DNA of 64,000 nt from UBA6224 sp963800205 (GTDB taxonomy: Bacteria; Patescibacteriota; Saccharimonadia; Saccharimonadales; UBA4665). Below, in pieces: positions 27,389 through 37,062 of this stretch (positions are counted from its first letter, which is position 1; every line of letters starts with the position of its first letter). The notes beneath the pieces were generated by a model. It saw nothing but the letters and a program-made list of their open reading frames with translations, was not told the DNA's origin and did not search any database. A program made the position numbers and the translations under genes. The DNA is taken from positions 62,001 to 126,000 of the forward strand of contig CAWCZQ010000001.1 in assembly GCA_963800205.1 (NCBI GenBank). The letters are read 5' to 3'.

Positions 27389-27531
27389 AAATACTATTAT
27401 TACTTAGGTTAATTGATGGCTCGTTGTTACTAATAAAGCCTCGTAACATTATGAATGTACTTGCAGTGAATACACAAGTCGGTTTAAGATAGAGCTATCT
27501 TGCTTAAGCATACAAGAGGGTAGCAAAAAAC

Positions 27532-28722
27532 GTGGCGCAAAAATCAAATGTCTTAGAACTAAACGGAAAGCGATATGACGCATATACAGGCGAGCTTCTG
27601 ACTAGTTCGACGATCCCGAGCGCCAAGTCACCACGTACCCGTTCCATAGACGGATTTATGAAGAGCTCGGCTCAGCCAACCCTAAAAGCGGTCAAATCAG
27701 CTCCAAAAAAGACGACACAGACACACCCCGTCACCACCGTGCCAGCCACCAGCCAAGCCGCTCGGCCGATTTCTGACTTTACCCGGCAGCCGGCCACCCA
27801 CGTGCAACACCACAAAACCAGTTCGAGCCAAACACTGATGCGCCACGCCGTAGCCAAACCCAAGCCCTCGCTGAAACGGCATGTCAAAAGCCAGCAACGC
27901 ACTGATGTCCTCGTCAAGCAGCCGAGCATTACGGTACAGCCCAAATTATCATCGTACCAACTGGATCCCAAGCGGATTGCACGCTCACAACGAGTACCAC
28001 GCCACCCTTCCGCCCGGCGTTATGCACTCGACCGAGCAGCCTTAGCACCGCAACCCGTGCGTGTAGCCGTACCCGCCACCAATCCTCAACCAGCTGCCAC
28101 ACCAAGTGTCAAGCCAGTCTACGCTGACGCTTCTGCACAAGCCCTGAGACTCCCACAGACTCCACAAGCCCGTTCGACCGATATTTTCGAGCAGGCCTTG
28201 GCCCGTGCCAACAGCCACCACCAGAAGCCTCTCACGCGTCGACAAGCCAAGCGCCGCAAATCACTGTTTGGCGGCCGCGCACTCAGTATCGGCGCCACCT
28301 CATGTGCCGTATTGTTACTGGTCGGCTTTTTTGCTTGGCAATCACGCGCCAACTTGACGATGCATTACGCTGCCAGCAAAGCAGGCGTAGCCGCCAGCAT
28401 GCCGGGTTATAAGCCAGCAGGCTTTAGCGCTGGCAAATTTAGTTACAGCCCCGGCATTGTGGCCGTCAACTTCAATAACAACAAAAGCGGTAAAAATTTC
28501 GCCCTTATAGAAAAAACAACCAGCTGGGACAGTACCGCTTTACTCGATAGCTTTGTCGCAACCCGCAGCCGTACCTACCAAACCATCGATGCAGCCGGCC
28601 GCACAATTTATACTTACGGAAACAATAACGCAACCTGGGTCGATAACGGCGTCTGGTATCAGGTGAACACCCAGGGTAGTTTATCCACCAATGAGCTGGT
28701 TAATCTCGCCGTCTCAATGTAG
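27532..28722 (+). CDS. DUF4367-type anchored surface protein with a long cytoplasmic region
   Basis: A GTG start lies behind GAGGGTAG. Residues 1-255 are Pro/Ser/Thr/Lys-rich, low-complexity and very basic before the membrane helix (TRRQAKRRKSLFGG). The helix spans ~263-281. The external C-terminus (~110 residues) shows the DUF4367-like pattern: MPGYKPAGF, YSPGIVAVNF, and the end block YTYGNNNATWVDNGVWYQV. This architecture is common in Saccharibacteria, from memory. The function is unknown. Confidence 0.75.
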   Translation: MAQKSNVLELNGKRYDAYTGELLTSSTIPSAKSPRTRSIDGFMKSSAQPTLKAVKSAPKKTTQTHPVTTVPATSQAARPISDFTRQPATHVQHHKTSSSQTLMRHAVAKPKPSLKRHVKSQQRTDVLVKQPSITVQPKLSSYQLDPKRIARSQRVPRHPSARRYALDRAALAPQPVRVAVPATNPQPAATPSVKPVYADASAQALRLPQTPQARSTDIFEQALARANSHHQKPLTRRQAKRRKSLFGGRALSIGATSCAVLLLVGFFAWQSRANLTMHYAASKAGVAASMPGYKPAGFSAGKFSYSPGIVAVNFNNNKSGKNFALIEKTTSWDSTALLDSFVATRSRTYQTIDAAGRTIYTYGNNNATWVDNGVWYQVNTQGSLSTNELVNLAVSM

Positions 28723-28757
28723 CCAATGACCTCTGTTTGTGGCATACTGTAACAGAT

Positions 28758-30185
28758 ATGTCCCGTATTAGAACGCGCTTTGCGCCCAGCCCGACCGGTT
28801 TTCTGCACGTCGGCGGTATCCGTACCGCACTGTTTGCATGGCTGGTCGCCCGACAGGCAAATGGCCAGTTTATTCTCCGTATCGAAGATACCGACCGCGC
28901 CCGGGAAGTCGCAGGCGCTGAAGCACACATTATCGAAAGCTTACGAGCACTCGGCCTCGACTACGACGAAGGCCCAGACATGCCAGGCGAGTACGGCCCC
29001 TACCGACAGACCGAACGGCTCGCCATATACAAAACATGGGCGCAAACCCTCATTGACGCGGGCAGGGCGTATGCTGATCCGTACAGCGCTCAAGAGGTAC
29101 AGGCCTTTCGTGAACAGGCTCAAAAAAATAAGCAGCCATTTTTATACCGCAATCACCGACCCGACCATCCTCCTGTGTGGGATGGCACGACGCCATTGAG
29201 GTTCAAATCTGATCCCAAAGATTACCGGTGGAACGATGCTGTCATGGGCGAGCTCCACGCTGGTGCCGAAGCCATTGATGACTTTATTCTCATAAAATCC
29301 GATGGTTTTCCGACGTACAATTTTGCGCACATTATCGATGACCACGAAATGGCCATCACCCATGTCATTCGCGGCCAGGAGTTTATCGCTAGCGTCCCAA
29401 ACTACCTCAACCTGTACGAAGCGCTCGGTTTTGAAATACCAGTGCTCGCTACCATGCCACACATTATGAACGAGCAGGGCAACAAAAAACTCAGCAAACG
29501 TGATGGTGCCAAAGATGTCTTGGATTACCTCAAGCAGGGCTATCTCGAAGAAGCCATGATTAACTTCATTGCCAGTCTTGGTTGGAACGACGGCACGACC
29601 CAAGAGCTATTTGCCCGCGAGGAGCTCGTGAGTAAATTCAGCCTCGAGCGCGTCGGCCGGGCAGGGGCACGCTTTGACGAACGCCGTCTAGAGTGGATGG
29701 ATGGCGCCTGGATTCGTAGTTTACCGCTCGATAGCTTGTATCAGCGTAGCCAGGGATTTTGGCCAGCTGCAGCCGATACCTATGACGAAGCATATCGCCG
29801 TCAGGTGCTCGGGCTTGCCCAAGAACGACTAAAATATCTCTCCGAAATTCCGGCTCAAACACAATTTTTCTTCGACGACTTGCCGCTCGATATGCAATTG
29901 ATTGACGGTAATAAGCAACTCAAAAAGTTCAGTCACGCCGAACTCAAAGCATTATTGCAGCAAGCTCGCGACACACTGGCTGCCAGCGACTTTAGTGTCG
30001 ACGATCTCACCGAGCGGCTCAATGGTTTGCTCGAAACCACTGGCCAAAAACCCGGAGTATTATTTAGCCTTATCCGCATTGCCAGCACTCAAGCCCCATT
30101 TAGCCCAGCACTAGCCGACACCTTGCACGTACTCGGCAAAGACCGCAGCCTGACGCGCATCGACCGCCAAATCGAAGCTTTGTAG
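28758..30185 (+). CDS. gltX: Glutamyl-tRNA synthetase
   Basis: The start is ATG 28758 (MSRIRTRFAPSPTGFLHVGG), nine bases after a CATACT -10. Class I signatures are the HIGH-like FLHVGGIRTA near residue 14 and the KMSKS-like KKLSKRDGA near 250. The catalytic core covers FILRIEDTDRAR, HVIRGQEFIASVPNYLNLY and the C-terminal helical anticodon-binding domain. The length of 475 residues is normal. It attaches Glu to tRNA-Glu and may also load tRNA-Gln if the organism uses transamidation; that cannot be decided here. Confidence 0.95.
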   Translation: MSRIRTRFAPSPTGFLHVGGIRTALFAWLVARQANGQFILRIEDTDRAREVAGAEAHIIESLRALGLDYDEGPDMPGEYGPYRQTERLAIYKTWAQTLIDAGRAYADPYSAQEVQAFREQAQKNKQPFLYRNHRPDHPPVWDGTTPLRFKSDPKDYRWNDAVMGELHAGAEAIDDFILIKSDGFPTYNFAHIIDDHEMAITHVIRGQEFIASVPNYLNLYEALGFEIPVLATMPHIMNEQGNKKLSKRDGAKDVLDYLKQGYLEEAMINFIASLGWNDGTTQELFAREELVSKFSLERVGRAGARFDERRLEWMDGAWIRSLPLDSLYQRSQGFWPAAADTYDEAYRRQVLGLAQERLKYLSEIPAQTQFFFDDLPLDMQLIDGNKQLKKFSHAELKALLQQARDTLAASDFSVDDLTERLNGLLETTGQKPGVLFSLIRIASTQAPFSPALADTLHVLGKDRSLTRIDRQIEAL

Positions 30186-30232
30186 TCTCGACGTTACTTG
30201 GTGAACAGGTTATTTCTGGTACAATTATGCTT

Positions 30233-31534
30233 ATGCAAAATGATATGGTGCCGGGGTGGGCTAATAAGCCGAAACCTGATGAAAAAACAGAGGTAGAAGA
30301 CACGGCTAACGCGCCAGAATCACTCGAAACAAATCCATCGAGCAATCCAGCGCCTACAGCCGAAGAGACCTCGACAATCGACGAAGCTAAGATAGAGGAG
30401 GAGTTCGGTCCACCGCCTGATACGGTGCCCGGCGACGAACCAATGAAACAACCGGCAATTCACAAACGCTTTTGGTCCTGGGCGGTAAACCTCGACAAGA
30501 AACGCAAGCTTTTTTATGGGGCACTCGTCGGTTTACTACTCGCTGGGGGTGTCGTCTCCTACATTATGCTGCACCAGCCAGCACCTCCCGTCGTACCCAC
30601 CAAGCTAGTCTACCGGCCACCAGCACCAAACACCGAGCCTAGCAAGCTCACCGGCTTACAGGTAGATCCCAAGATTAATGACTTACAAGTTACCGGCGTC
30701 ATGATAGAGAATAGTGTCTACGCTCGCCCTCAATCGAGCCTCAGCCAAGCCGGTGTCGTGTACGAAGCCATTGCAGAAGCGGGTATTACGCGATTTATGG
30801 CGCTGTTTCAAGATTCTCAGTCGGACTACATCGGTCCGGTAAGGTCGGCACGTCCCTACTTTGTGCAGTGGTGTCAAGCTTTTGACTGCGCGCTGGCCCA
30901 TGTCGGCGGCAGCCCCGAAGCCCTCAAAAACATCAAGGATTGGCATGTTAAAAACCTCGACCAATTTGTTGGTGCTCAATATTTTCACCGTATCAATAGC
31001 CGCTATGCTCCCCACAATATGTACACCTCGCAAGCCAAACTCAGCCAGTACGAAAAGAGCAGGGGGTACACAAGTAGTGACTTCACTGGCTTTGAGCACC
31101 TCGAAAAAGAGCCCAAGCTCAAAGCTGCCGACATTACCACGACCAGCGTCAACATTAACTACCCAGGCAGCGCCTACGACGTCCACTACAGCTATGATGC
31201 CAAAAACAACCAATACCTCCGCTCGGAAGGCGGCGAAGCCCACTACAGCGTTGATGCAGCCGGCAAGAAGACACGAAATGCTCCCAAGGTGGTTATCGCC
31301 CTTGTCATGGCCTATTCGCACACGAGCGATGGCTACCACTCCGCCTACAATTCCACCGGCAGTGGCAGCATGTACGTTTTCCAGAACGGCACGGCAATGA
31401 AAGGCACGTGGAGCAGGGAAGCCCGCGATAAAAACTTTGTCTTTAAGGATTCGAATGGCAAGGACATCCAGCTAACACCAGGCCAAACCTGGATAAGCGC
31501 CGCCAGCCAAAACGCCGACGTAACCTATAACTAA
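30233..31534 (+). CDS. Membrane-anchored DUF3048 protein (YerB-like)
   Basis: ATG 30233 lies seven bases after TACAAT (30220-30225). Residues 1-80 are acidic and cytoplasmic, a membrane helix follows at ~98-116, then the DUF3048 domain: GVMIENSVYARPQSSLSQAG, VVYEAIAEAGITRFMALFQ, GPVRSARPYFVQW, AHVGGSPEAL, and the C-terminal half with VVIALVMAYSHTSDG and WSREARDKNFVFKD. DUF3048 proteins are extracytoplasmic proteins of unknown function. A histidine kinase gene starts 4 bases downstream. Confidence 0.85.
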   Translation: MQNDMVPGWANKPKPDEKTEVEDTANAPESLETNPSSNPAPTAEETSTIDEAKIEEEFGPPPDTVPGDEPMKQPAIHKRFWSWAVNLDKKRKLFYGALVGLLLAGGVVSYIMLHQPAPPVVPTKLVYRPPAPNTEPSKLTGLQVDPKINDLQVTGVMIENSVYARPQSSLSQAGVVYEAIAEAGITRFMALFQDSQSDYIGPVRSARPYFVQWCQAFDCALAHVGGSPEALKNIKDWHVKNLDQFVGAQYFHRINSRYAPHNMYTSQAKLSQYEKSRGYTSSDFTGFEHLEKEPKLKAADITTTSVNINYPGSAYDVHYSYDAKNNQYLRSEGGEAHYSVDAAGKKTRNAPKVVIALVMAYSHTSDGYHSAYNSTGSGSMYVFQNGTAMKGTWSREARDKNFVFKDSNGKDIQLTPGQTWISAASQNADVTYN

Positions 31535-31538
31535 ACAC

Positions 31539-33074
31539 ATGGACAATTTTGAGCATCTTCTCAACCAAGTACGACGACATCTGTACGTCATACTCGCGCT
31601 CAACAATATTGTCATCATCGAGCTCTGGTGGGCCAACGAAGTCTTCTTTCACTTCGATGCCTCCATTTTGCTGCTGGTCTTGGCGTTTGTGGCGGTGACG
31701 TTACCAATTGGCTTTGCGCTGACAAGTGGAAAGTACGTGCTACAACCTCTGCGGGCCCTCTGGCAAGCCATCGTGCATATTGCGCCCGGCGATCATCAGG
31801 TAGCCGCTCCAAAGCTGGAAGAACTCCGCATGGGACGAGAACTAGTCACTAACTTATGCGCCCAAATCTACCAATGGGCAACTCAAACGGAGCAGCCGGG
31901 AGAAGATTCTCAGTCGGACACGGCTCCACAAGCTCACTTTGTTATGAACAATTTACCGCTACCACTGTTGGTTCTCGATGAGCAACAAAATGTCGTGTAC
32001 ACCAACGACCACGCGGCCAAATACATCGGCAAAGACATCAAGGACATCATCGGTGCTAATATCTACTCAATTCTCGACATGTCGTTTCCCAACACCAACA
32101 CCTACGACAAGTGGCTGAATGATGTCCGTGACAACAGCGTAACGGCAACGACAGCATGGGAACGAGTCAAACTGAGCGTATCCGACAACCGACCGGCCAG
32201 ATTATTCGACCTAGCGGCATATTACAACCAAAGTAATACGGCCGGTCTCGAAAGTATGCTCATTATGTTCGACCACACCGAAGAGTACAGCCAAGACGAC
32301 CAGGCAGTTAGCTTTATGGCGCTGGCCGTACACGAACTTCGCACCCCGCTGACGTTATTGCGGGGCTACATAGAAGTATTCGAAGACGAGGTATCCAAGC
32401 AGTTACCGCCAGACTTGCAAGATTTTATGGCCAAGATGCAGGCCAGCGCCGAGCAACTTACCGCCTTCGTGAATAACATCCTTAATGTCGCCCGGGTCGA
32501 CGAAGACCAATTGACACTGCAGCTCCATGAAGAAAATTGGAGCACTATAATCAATCGCGCCGTCGAAACCATGGGGCTACGTGCTGGCGTTCGCGGTATA
32601 TCCATTGAAACCACTGTTGCTGATAATCTGCCCTCCGTTGGTGTAGACCGGGTAGGCATCCAGGAAGTTATCAACAACCTGCTGGATAACGCCATCAAGT
32701 ATTCTGGGAACAGTAAAAAAATCGCCGTTACTGTCGAGCTCAATAAAGAAGGGCTGGTGGAAACAACCGTCCGCGACTGGGGCATGGGCATACCGTCGAG
32801 CATTGTTCCCAACCTCTTTAGCAAGTTTTACCGCGACCACCGCAACCGCGCCCAGATTGGCGGCACCGGGCTGGGTCTATACCTTTCCAAGGCGATTGTC
32901 GCCGCGCACAGTGGGAATATTTGGGTCAAGAGTAAGGAAGGCGAGGGCAGCACCTTTGGTTTTACCGTCATCCCGTATGCCCAGCTAGCCGAAGAGCGCA
33001 AACAAGCTGGCGGTAAAGATATTACCCGCAGCGCCCATGGCTGGATCAAAAACCACTCATTATATCGCCGCTAA
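31539..33074 (+). CDS. Sensor histidine kinase with PAS domain
   Basis: Two N-terminal helices (residues ~17-60) are followed by a linker, a PAS domain at ~135-245 (PLPLLVLDEQQNVVYTNDHAAKYIG), the phosphoacceptor box AVHELRTPLTLLRGY with His ~265, and the ATPase domain with EVINNLLDNAIKYSGN, DWGMGIP and GGTGLGLYLSKAIVAAH. The loop between the two helices is very short, so the signal is probably sensed in the membrane or inside. It lies in a tight operon with the DUF3048 gene upstream and a single-domain receiver downstream. Confidence 0.92.
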   Translation: MDNFEHLLNQVRRHLYVILALNNIVIIELWWANEVFFHFDASILLLVLAFVAVTLPIGFALTSGKYVLQPLRALWQAIVHIAPGDHQVAAPKLEELRMGRELVTNLCAQIYQWATQTEQPGEDSQSDTAPQAHFVMNNLPLPLLVLDEQQNVVYTNDHAAKYIGKDIKDIIGANIYSILDMSFPNTNTYDKWLNDVRDNSVTATTAWERVKLSVSDNRPARLFDLAAYYNQSNTAGLESMLIMFDHTEEYSQDDQAVSFMALAVHELRTPLTLLRGYIEVFEDEVSKQLPPDLQDFMAKMQASAEQLTAFVNNILNVARVDEDQLTLQLHEENWSTIINRAVETMGLRAGVRGISIETTVADNLPSVGVDRVGIQEVINNLLDNAIKYSGNSKKIAVTVELNKEGLVETTVRDWGMGIPSSIVPNLFSKFYRDHRNRAQIGGTGLGLYLSKAIVAAHSGNIWVKSKEGEGSTFGFTVIPYAQLAEERKQAGGKDITRSAHGWIKNHSLYRR

Positions 33075-33100
33075 CGGCAGATTTGCTACACTATAGCCAT

Positions 33101-33505
33101 ATGGACAACACCACACAGCCCACCGACACCAAAGCCACTACCGTGCTGTGTATCGAAGACGAGCACTTTATCAGTGAGCTCTACCAGCGTGCCTTAACCA
33201 AAGCCGGCTACCAAGTTGCCGTAGAACTTGATGGCAAAAAGGGCCTCGAAGCTGCCCAGACCGACAAATACGACATCATTCTGCTGGACCTCATGATCCC
33301 CACGCTTACCGGCATCGATGTGCTCCGCATCCTGCGCGATCCTTCCCAAACACCCAACCTCCACAGCAAAATCATCATCACGACCAACCTCGAACAACGT
33401 GAGGAAGTCCGGGCCGATATCGAAAATCAAGCCGACGGCTACCTAGTAAAAGCCGAAATCACCCCTCACGAACTCGTCGATTTTCTCAATCAACTCCAGG
33501 TCTAA
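33101..33505 (+). CDS. Single-domain response regulator (receiver only)
   Basis: ATG 33101 lies eight bases after TACACT. Receiver residues are the acidic pocket CIEDEH near residue 19, the phospho-Asp at ~63 in IILLDLMIP, a Thr in IIITTN, and the Lys in GYLVKAE. There is no output domain, so it works like CheY/Spo0F, through protein contacts. It pairs with the upstream kinase. Confidence 0.9.
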   Translation: MDNTTQPTDTKATTVLCIEDEHFISELYQRALTKAGYQVAVELDGKKGLEAAQTDKYDIILLDLMIPTLTGIDVLRILRDPSQTPNLHSKIIITTNLEQREEVRADIENQADGYLVKAEITPHELVDFLNQLQV

Positions 33506-33581
33506 TTGATTGCCGGAGCTTGCCAGCCTGCGCTATACTAAAAGGTAGCCACAAGAGGACTAGCCACCGCGCTTTTACTTC

Positions 33582-33770
33582 TTGGACTTACACGATTACT
33601 TTGGCAATCATACTCCGGTCCCTGTGCGCCACCATACAACAACCAGCTTCCCGTCACGGTCAGCAGTAGAAGCGGCTACGTGCCTACCTATCGGTCAGCT
33701 CTATACATTCCCGCCCATTACTCCTAACTATAGCGAGGTATTGTTGTATGGATCCCACTATCGAAATTAA
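33582..33770 (+). CDS. Possible 62-residue ORF upstream of the Y-polymerase cassette
   Basis: A TTG start at 33582 has no clear ribosome site. The product (MDLHDYFGNHTPVPVRHH, QLYTFPPITPNYSEVLLYG) is composition-balanced and not low-complexity. It overlaps the next gene by 23 bases, and TATACT with TTGCCG stands upstream near 33510-33540. It may be the first gene of the polymerase operon or just its leader. Confidence 0.35.
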   Translation: MDLHDYFGNHTPVPVRHHTTTSFPSRSAVEAATCLPIGQLYTFPPITPNYSEVLLYGSHYRN

Positions 33771-34020
33771 CGAGCGAGTTGATGTGGTCACCGTCTTTCA
33801 CAGGCAGGGCGACATCAGTTCACTCTGCGTGCCCAAAAAAATGCGCTGGCGTGCCCAAGAGATTACTTTTACCGAGCTGGCGCTGCGCCACCCGACGGTG
33901 CAGGGCAAGCGTATGATTCATGTATTCCACGTCAGTGATGGCACCAATGGCTATCGCCTAGAGTTCGATGCCGAAGCCCTTACCTGGACGCTCGTAGCCA
34001 TGATGGAGGGCACGGCATGA
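33748..34020 (+). CDS. Unknown 90-residue partner of the Y-family polymerase
   Basis: ATG 33748 follows GCGAGGT. The protein looks like a small beta-rich domain (INERVDVVTVFHRQGD, MIHVFHVSDGTNGYRLEFD, LTWTLVAMM). Its stop overlaps the polymerase start as ATGA, so the two are translated together and probably act together. I know no family for it. A role in recruiting or restraining the polymerase is a guess. Confidence 0.75.
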   Translation: MDPTIEINERVDVVTVFHRQGDISSLCVPKKMRWRAQEITFTELALRHPTVQGKRMIHVFHVSDGTNGYRLEFDAEALTWTLVAMMEGTA

Positions 34021-35264
34021 CCTACGAGCTAAACAGGGAAGAAGCCCTGATTATGCACATCGACCTCAATAGCGCCTTTGCCTCGGCCGAACAGCAAGCA
34101 TGGCCCCAACTGCGCGGACGGCCCATGGGCGTGACTAATCGCCTCTCTAAGGAATGCTGCATAGTTGCCGCCAGCTACGAAGCCAAAGCTCTCGGTATTA
34201 AGGTAGGCTGCCGTCGCAGCGAAGCCATGGCGCTCTGCCCAGAATTTATCTTGCTCGAAACCGACCCCTCCAAATACACTTGGATGTACCAAAATCTGCT
34301 GCGCATCATGAAAACCTACTCACCCCACGTCACCATGAAAAGTATCGACGAAGGGGTGATAGATTTTCACGGCATCCCACGTGAGCGGTCTCTCGAAGAT
34401 ATTGGCCACGAGATCAAACAGCGTATGCGGGACGAAGTAGGTAATTATATGCGCGTTAACATCGGTATTGGCCCCAATCGATTCTTGGCCAAAATGGCGG
34501 CTGGCTGGCACAAGCCCGACGGCCTCGATCGGCTCGATCACCACAATCTCGTGGACTTTTACCGCACCATCGAGCTCGAAGACATCACCGGCATTGCTGA
34601 TGCCTTTGCCGCTCGACTACGGGCCGTCAATATCCGCACGCCACTCGAATTTTTGGCTGCCAACGAAGACTTCTTGCGCCGCCACGTCTTTAAGAGCATC
34701 AATGGACTGTACTGGCATCGTCGGCTGCGTGGCTACGAGATAGATGATCAGCCTACCCATCTCGGTATGGTGGGCCGGCAGTGGGTGCTAAAGCAGGCCA
34801 GCAATAACGATGAGTGGCTGCGGTCATGCCTCCACTATCTGGCGGAGACGGTAGGGATGAAGCTACGCTACCGCAATGTCGAGGCGCGTGGCGTCTGTGT
34901 GTGGGTGTCATTTAACGCTGGCGGTGGCTGGAGCGACAAGCGCATGCTGCGCATGCCCATTTACACCAACCAAGACATCTGGCTACAAGTCTCAAAATTG
35001 TTCGATAAGCGGCCCAAGCACATGATTATTCGCAGCATGGGGCTGTACCTTTATCAGCTCGAACCGTCGACTCGCAGCCAGCTCAGCATGTTCGATGACG
35101 TCCTCAAGGCTGGCTATCTCACCAAAGCTATGGACGAAATTAACGACTTCTACGGTTCATTTACCGTTTTCTCGGCCGACACGCTGACCGGCACCCGCAA
35201 CGTCAAGCAAAAAATCCCGTTTGGCGGCACCGAGTATTTCAACCTCCTCCTCAAGCGTGCCTAG
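34017..35264 (+). CDS. Y-family DNA polymerase (DinB/UmuC type)
   Basis: The palm motifs are present: IMHIDLNSAFASAEQQ (first catalytic Asp, ~16) and MKSIDEGVIDF (Asp-Glu pair). VNIGIGPNRFLAKMAAG and the helix-hairpin-helix segment after it match the thumb, and the little finger domain lies at ~250-400. The protein lacks a clear beta-clamp-binding tail, though RSQLSMFDDVLKAG near residue 355 resembles the QLSMF clamp-binding motif seen in Pol IV and UmuC relatives. It performs translesion synthesis. Confidence 0.9.
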   Translation: MTYELNREEALIMHIDLNSAFASAEQQAWPQLRGRPMGVTNRLSKECCIVAASYEAKALGIKVGCRRSEAMALCPEFILLETDPSKYTWMYQNLLRIMKTYSPHVTMKSIDEGVIDFHGIPRERSLEDIGHEIKQRMRDEVGNYMRVNIGIGPNRFLAKMAAGWHKPDGLDRLDHHNLVDFYRTIELEDITGIADAFAARLRAVNIRTPLEFLAANEDFLRRHVFKSINGLYWHRRLRGYEIDDQPTHLGMVGRQWVLKQASNNDEWLRSCLHYLAETVGMKLRYRNVEARGVCVWVSFNAGGGWSDKRMLRMPIYTNQDIWLQVSKLFDKRPKHMIIRSMGLYLYQLEPSTRSQLSMFDDVLKAGYLTKAMDEINDFYGSFTVFSADTLTGTRNVKQKIPFGGTEYFNLLLKRA

Positions 35265-35319
35265 CCAAGACCGCCAGGCACTTAATGAAAAATAGGGAGG
35301 GCGCTATACTGAACAGGTC

Positions 35320-35925
35320 ATGAACTACTACCCAACAATCCCGCTCATATCGGACCAAATTGAGAGGTCGCAGCTCAACGTCATTCTGAGTGAACTGAAC
35401 AGAGCGATCAGTAACAACCCCAACGGGGCAGTGGTGGAGTTTGGCTGCTACATTGGCACCACCAGCCTATTTATCAGGCGCCTCCTAGACGAGCGATCAG
35501 ATAACCGCGAATATCACGTCTACGATTCTTTTGAAGGGCTACCGCCCAAGACGGCCGCCGATGAAAGCCCGGCTGGTACGCAGTTCCAGGCTGGCGAACT
35601 CCGGGTCGGCAAAAAACAGTTGGTGCAAGAATTTCGCAAAGCCGGTTTGCAGCCGCCAATTATTCACAAAAGTTGGTTTAGCGACCTGAGGGCGGCCGAT
35701 GTACCGACGCAGATTGCCTTCGCCTTTTTGGATGGTGACTTTTACGAATCAATCCGCGACTCTCTGCAGCTAGTGCTGCCACGGTTGACCCCGCATGCCA
35801 CCATAGTGATAGATGATTATGCGCGAGAAGCGCTACCGGGTGTGGCCAAAGCGGTCCGCGAATGTGCGCCCCAGCTACATGAGCGCATCACCGTCCAGCA
35901 CAATCTGGGTGTTATTCGTTTGTAG
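35320..35925 (+). CDS. TylF/macrocin O-methyltransferase-like SAM enzyme
   Basis: A 201-residue Rossmann methyltransferase: VVEFGCYIGTTSLFIRRLL (SAM motif I), YHVYDSFEGLPPKTAADE (the DSFEGLP signature of TylF/MycF enzymes), IAFAFLDGDFYESIRDSL and IVIDDYA with metal-binding Asp residues. The family methylates sugar hydroxyls and was probably used for glycan decoration. TATACT lies 9 bases before ATG 35320. Confidence 0.85.
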   Translation: MNYYPTIPLISDQIERSQLNVILSELNRAISNNPNGAVVEFGCYIGTTSLFIRRLLDERSDNREYHVYDSFEGLPPKTAADESPAGTQFQAGELRVGKKQLVQEFRKAGLQPPIIHKSWFSDLRAADVPTQIAFAFLDGDFYESIRDSLQLVLPRLTPHATIVIDDYAREALPGVAKAVRECAPQLHERITVQHNLGVIRL

Positions 35926-35997
35926 GGGGCTCGATCACGACAGGGGCGGTAGGGAGGCATGCAGCCATTGTTACACCTTTCAGTTACAATAAAGTTT

Positions 35998-36429
35998 ATG
36001 AAGCTACATATCATCACTATTGGCAAACCCAAGCTAGGGTACGCTAAAGAAGGATGGGACGAATACTGGAATCGACTGCAGCACTATCACCACATACGAC
36101 TAACACAGCTCGACGACAAGTACGCTAACAACTCAGCAAAGCTGCTCGCAACTGCCGGCAATAGCTACAAAGTAGGATTAATCATCAAAGGCACCCAGCT
36201 CACCAGCGAAGAGCTGTCGGGCTTTTTGGATCGCCGCGCGTTAGAGAGTAGGGAAGTGAGTTTTTTGGTGGGCGGACCGGATGGTTTGCCCCGCGACGTG
36301 CAAGCGGCCATGGATTTTCAGTGGAGCTTTTCTAAGCTCACGCTGCCACATGACCTTGCTATGGTAACGCTGCTGGAAAGTCTCTACCGGGCGAGCACCA
36401 TCAATGCCGGTACCCCGTATCACCACTAA
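35998..36429 (+). CDS. rlmH: 23S rRNA (pseudouridine1915-N3)-methyltransferase RlmH
   Basis: The start is ATG 35998 (MKLHIITIGKPK), seven bases after TACAAT (35985-35990). The SPOUT knot is visible in VSFLVGGPDGLP and FSKLTLPHDLAMVTLLESLYRA, ending in the conserved GTPYHH. The length of 143 residues is close to the usual ~155. RlmH methylates the modified base in helix 69 of 23S rRNA. Confidence 0.93.
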   Translation: MKLHIITIGKPKLGYAKEGWDEYWNRLQHYHHIRLTQLDDKYANNSAKLLATAGNSYKVGLIIKGTQLTSEELSGFLDRRALESREVSFLVGGPDGLPRDVQAAMDFQWSFSKLTLPHDLAMVTLLESLYRASTINAGTPYHH

Positions 36430-36439
36430 ATAGATTACT

Positions 36440-36661
36440 TTATACGTCGTGCAGTTCGACGCCACTCATCAGGTGGAATTTTTCTTGCTCAAATTTTCTG
36501 ACTTCTTCATCTATTCGTGGCCGTGGCATCATGCCAACAGAGCCTAGTTTCCTCACTTCGGGTTCTTCTAGAGGCGCTACTAATCGCAGGTGTTTTTCTG
36601 GCACAGCCTCATAGTCACCTAGTGTTAATAGGTCTATACGTTCAATAGCTTCGACAGCCAT
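36440..36661 (-). CDS. Unknown 73-residue protein
   Basis: ATG 36661 follows AAAGGAG with good spacing on the minus strand. The product is charged and mostly helical with Pro turns (LVAPLEEPEVRKLGSVG), without Cys or a membrane span. It ends 10 bases from convergent rlmH. The ribosome site supports translation. No family is recognised. Confidence 0.6.
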   Translation of the reverse strand: MAVEAIERIDLLTLGDYEAVPEKHLRLVAPLEEPEVRKLGSVGMMPRPRIDEEVRKFEQEKFHLMSGVELHDV

Positions 36662-36905
36662 CGCTTACTCCTTTGTGCTTCGCACTTTTATTTTTTTATG
36701 ATCTGCCCGTAGGTGGCTCATGAGTCTTTGCGGGTATGCAAATTGGTTATGCTAACCAGTTCATTACTATTATAACGCCGGACGTCAACTAATACGACCG
36801 CAACAGCCAATATAGACGTTAGCTAACAGATGTGGTACGATTGTCTGGTCAAATTTGAGTCGGCTGATTCAAATTTGTGTCTACATGCACAGTTGGCATC
36901 ATATG

Positions 36906-37062
36906 CTTTGCATACGTGCCCATTTATCGGAAGATGGAATATGCCAGCACATTTTCCGACTTCTAGCGTAAATGGCCTCATACTTTGTATGAGCCACATT
37001 TATTCGGATCATGGAAAGATATGTAAACACATTTTTCCGCGATACCTCATAAATGGCCTCAT
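36906..37062. repeat. Imperfect tandem repeat (unit ~77-80 bases) running into tRNA-Glu
   Basis: Unit 1 (36906-36982) and unit 2 (36983-37062) share the order CTTTG.AT, CATTTAT.CGG, ATGGA, ACACATTTTCCG-like and AAATGGCCTCAT. The last block is the tRNA's own 5' end in unit 2 and a stranded copy in unit 1. The rest of the gene-free stretch 36662-36905 shows no gene, only a few AT-rich inverted repeats such as CAAATTTGA/TCAAATTTG. Confidence 0.7.
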
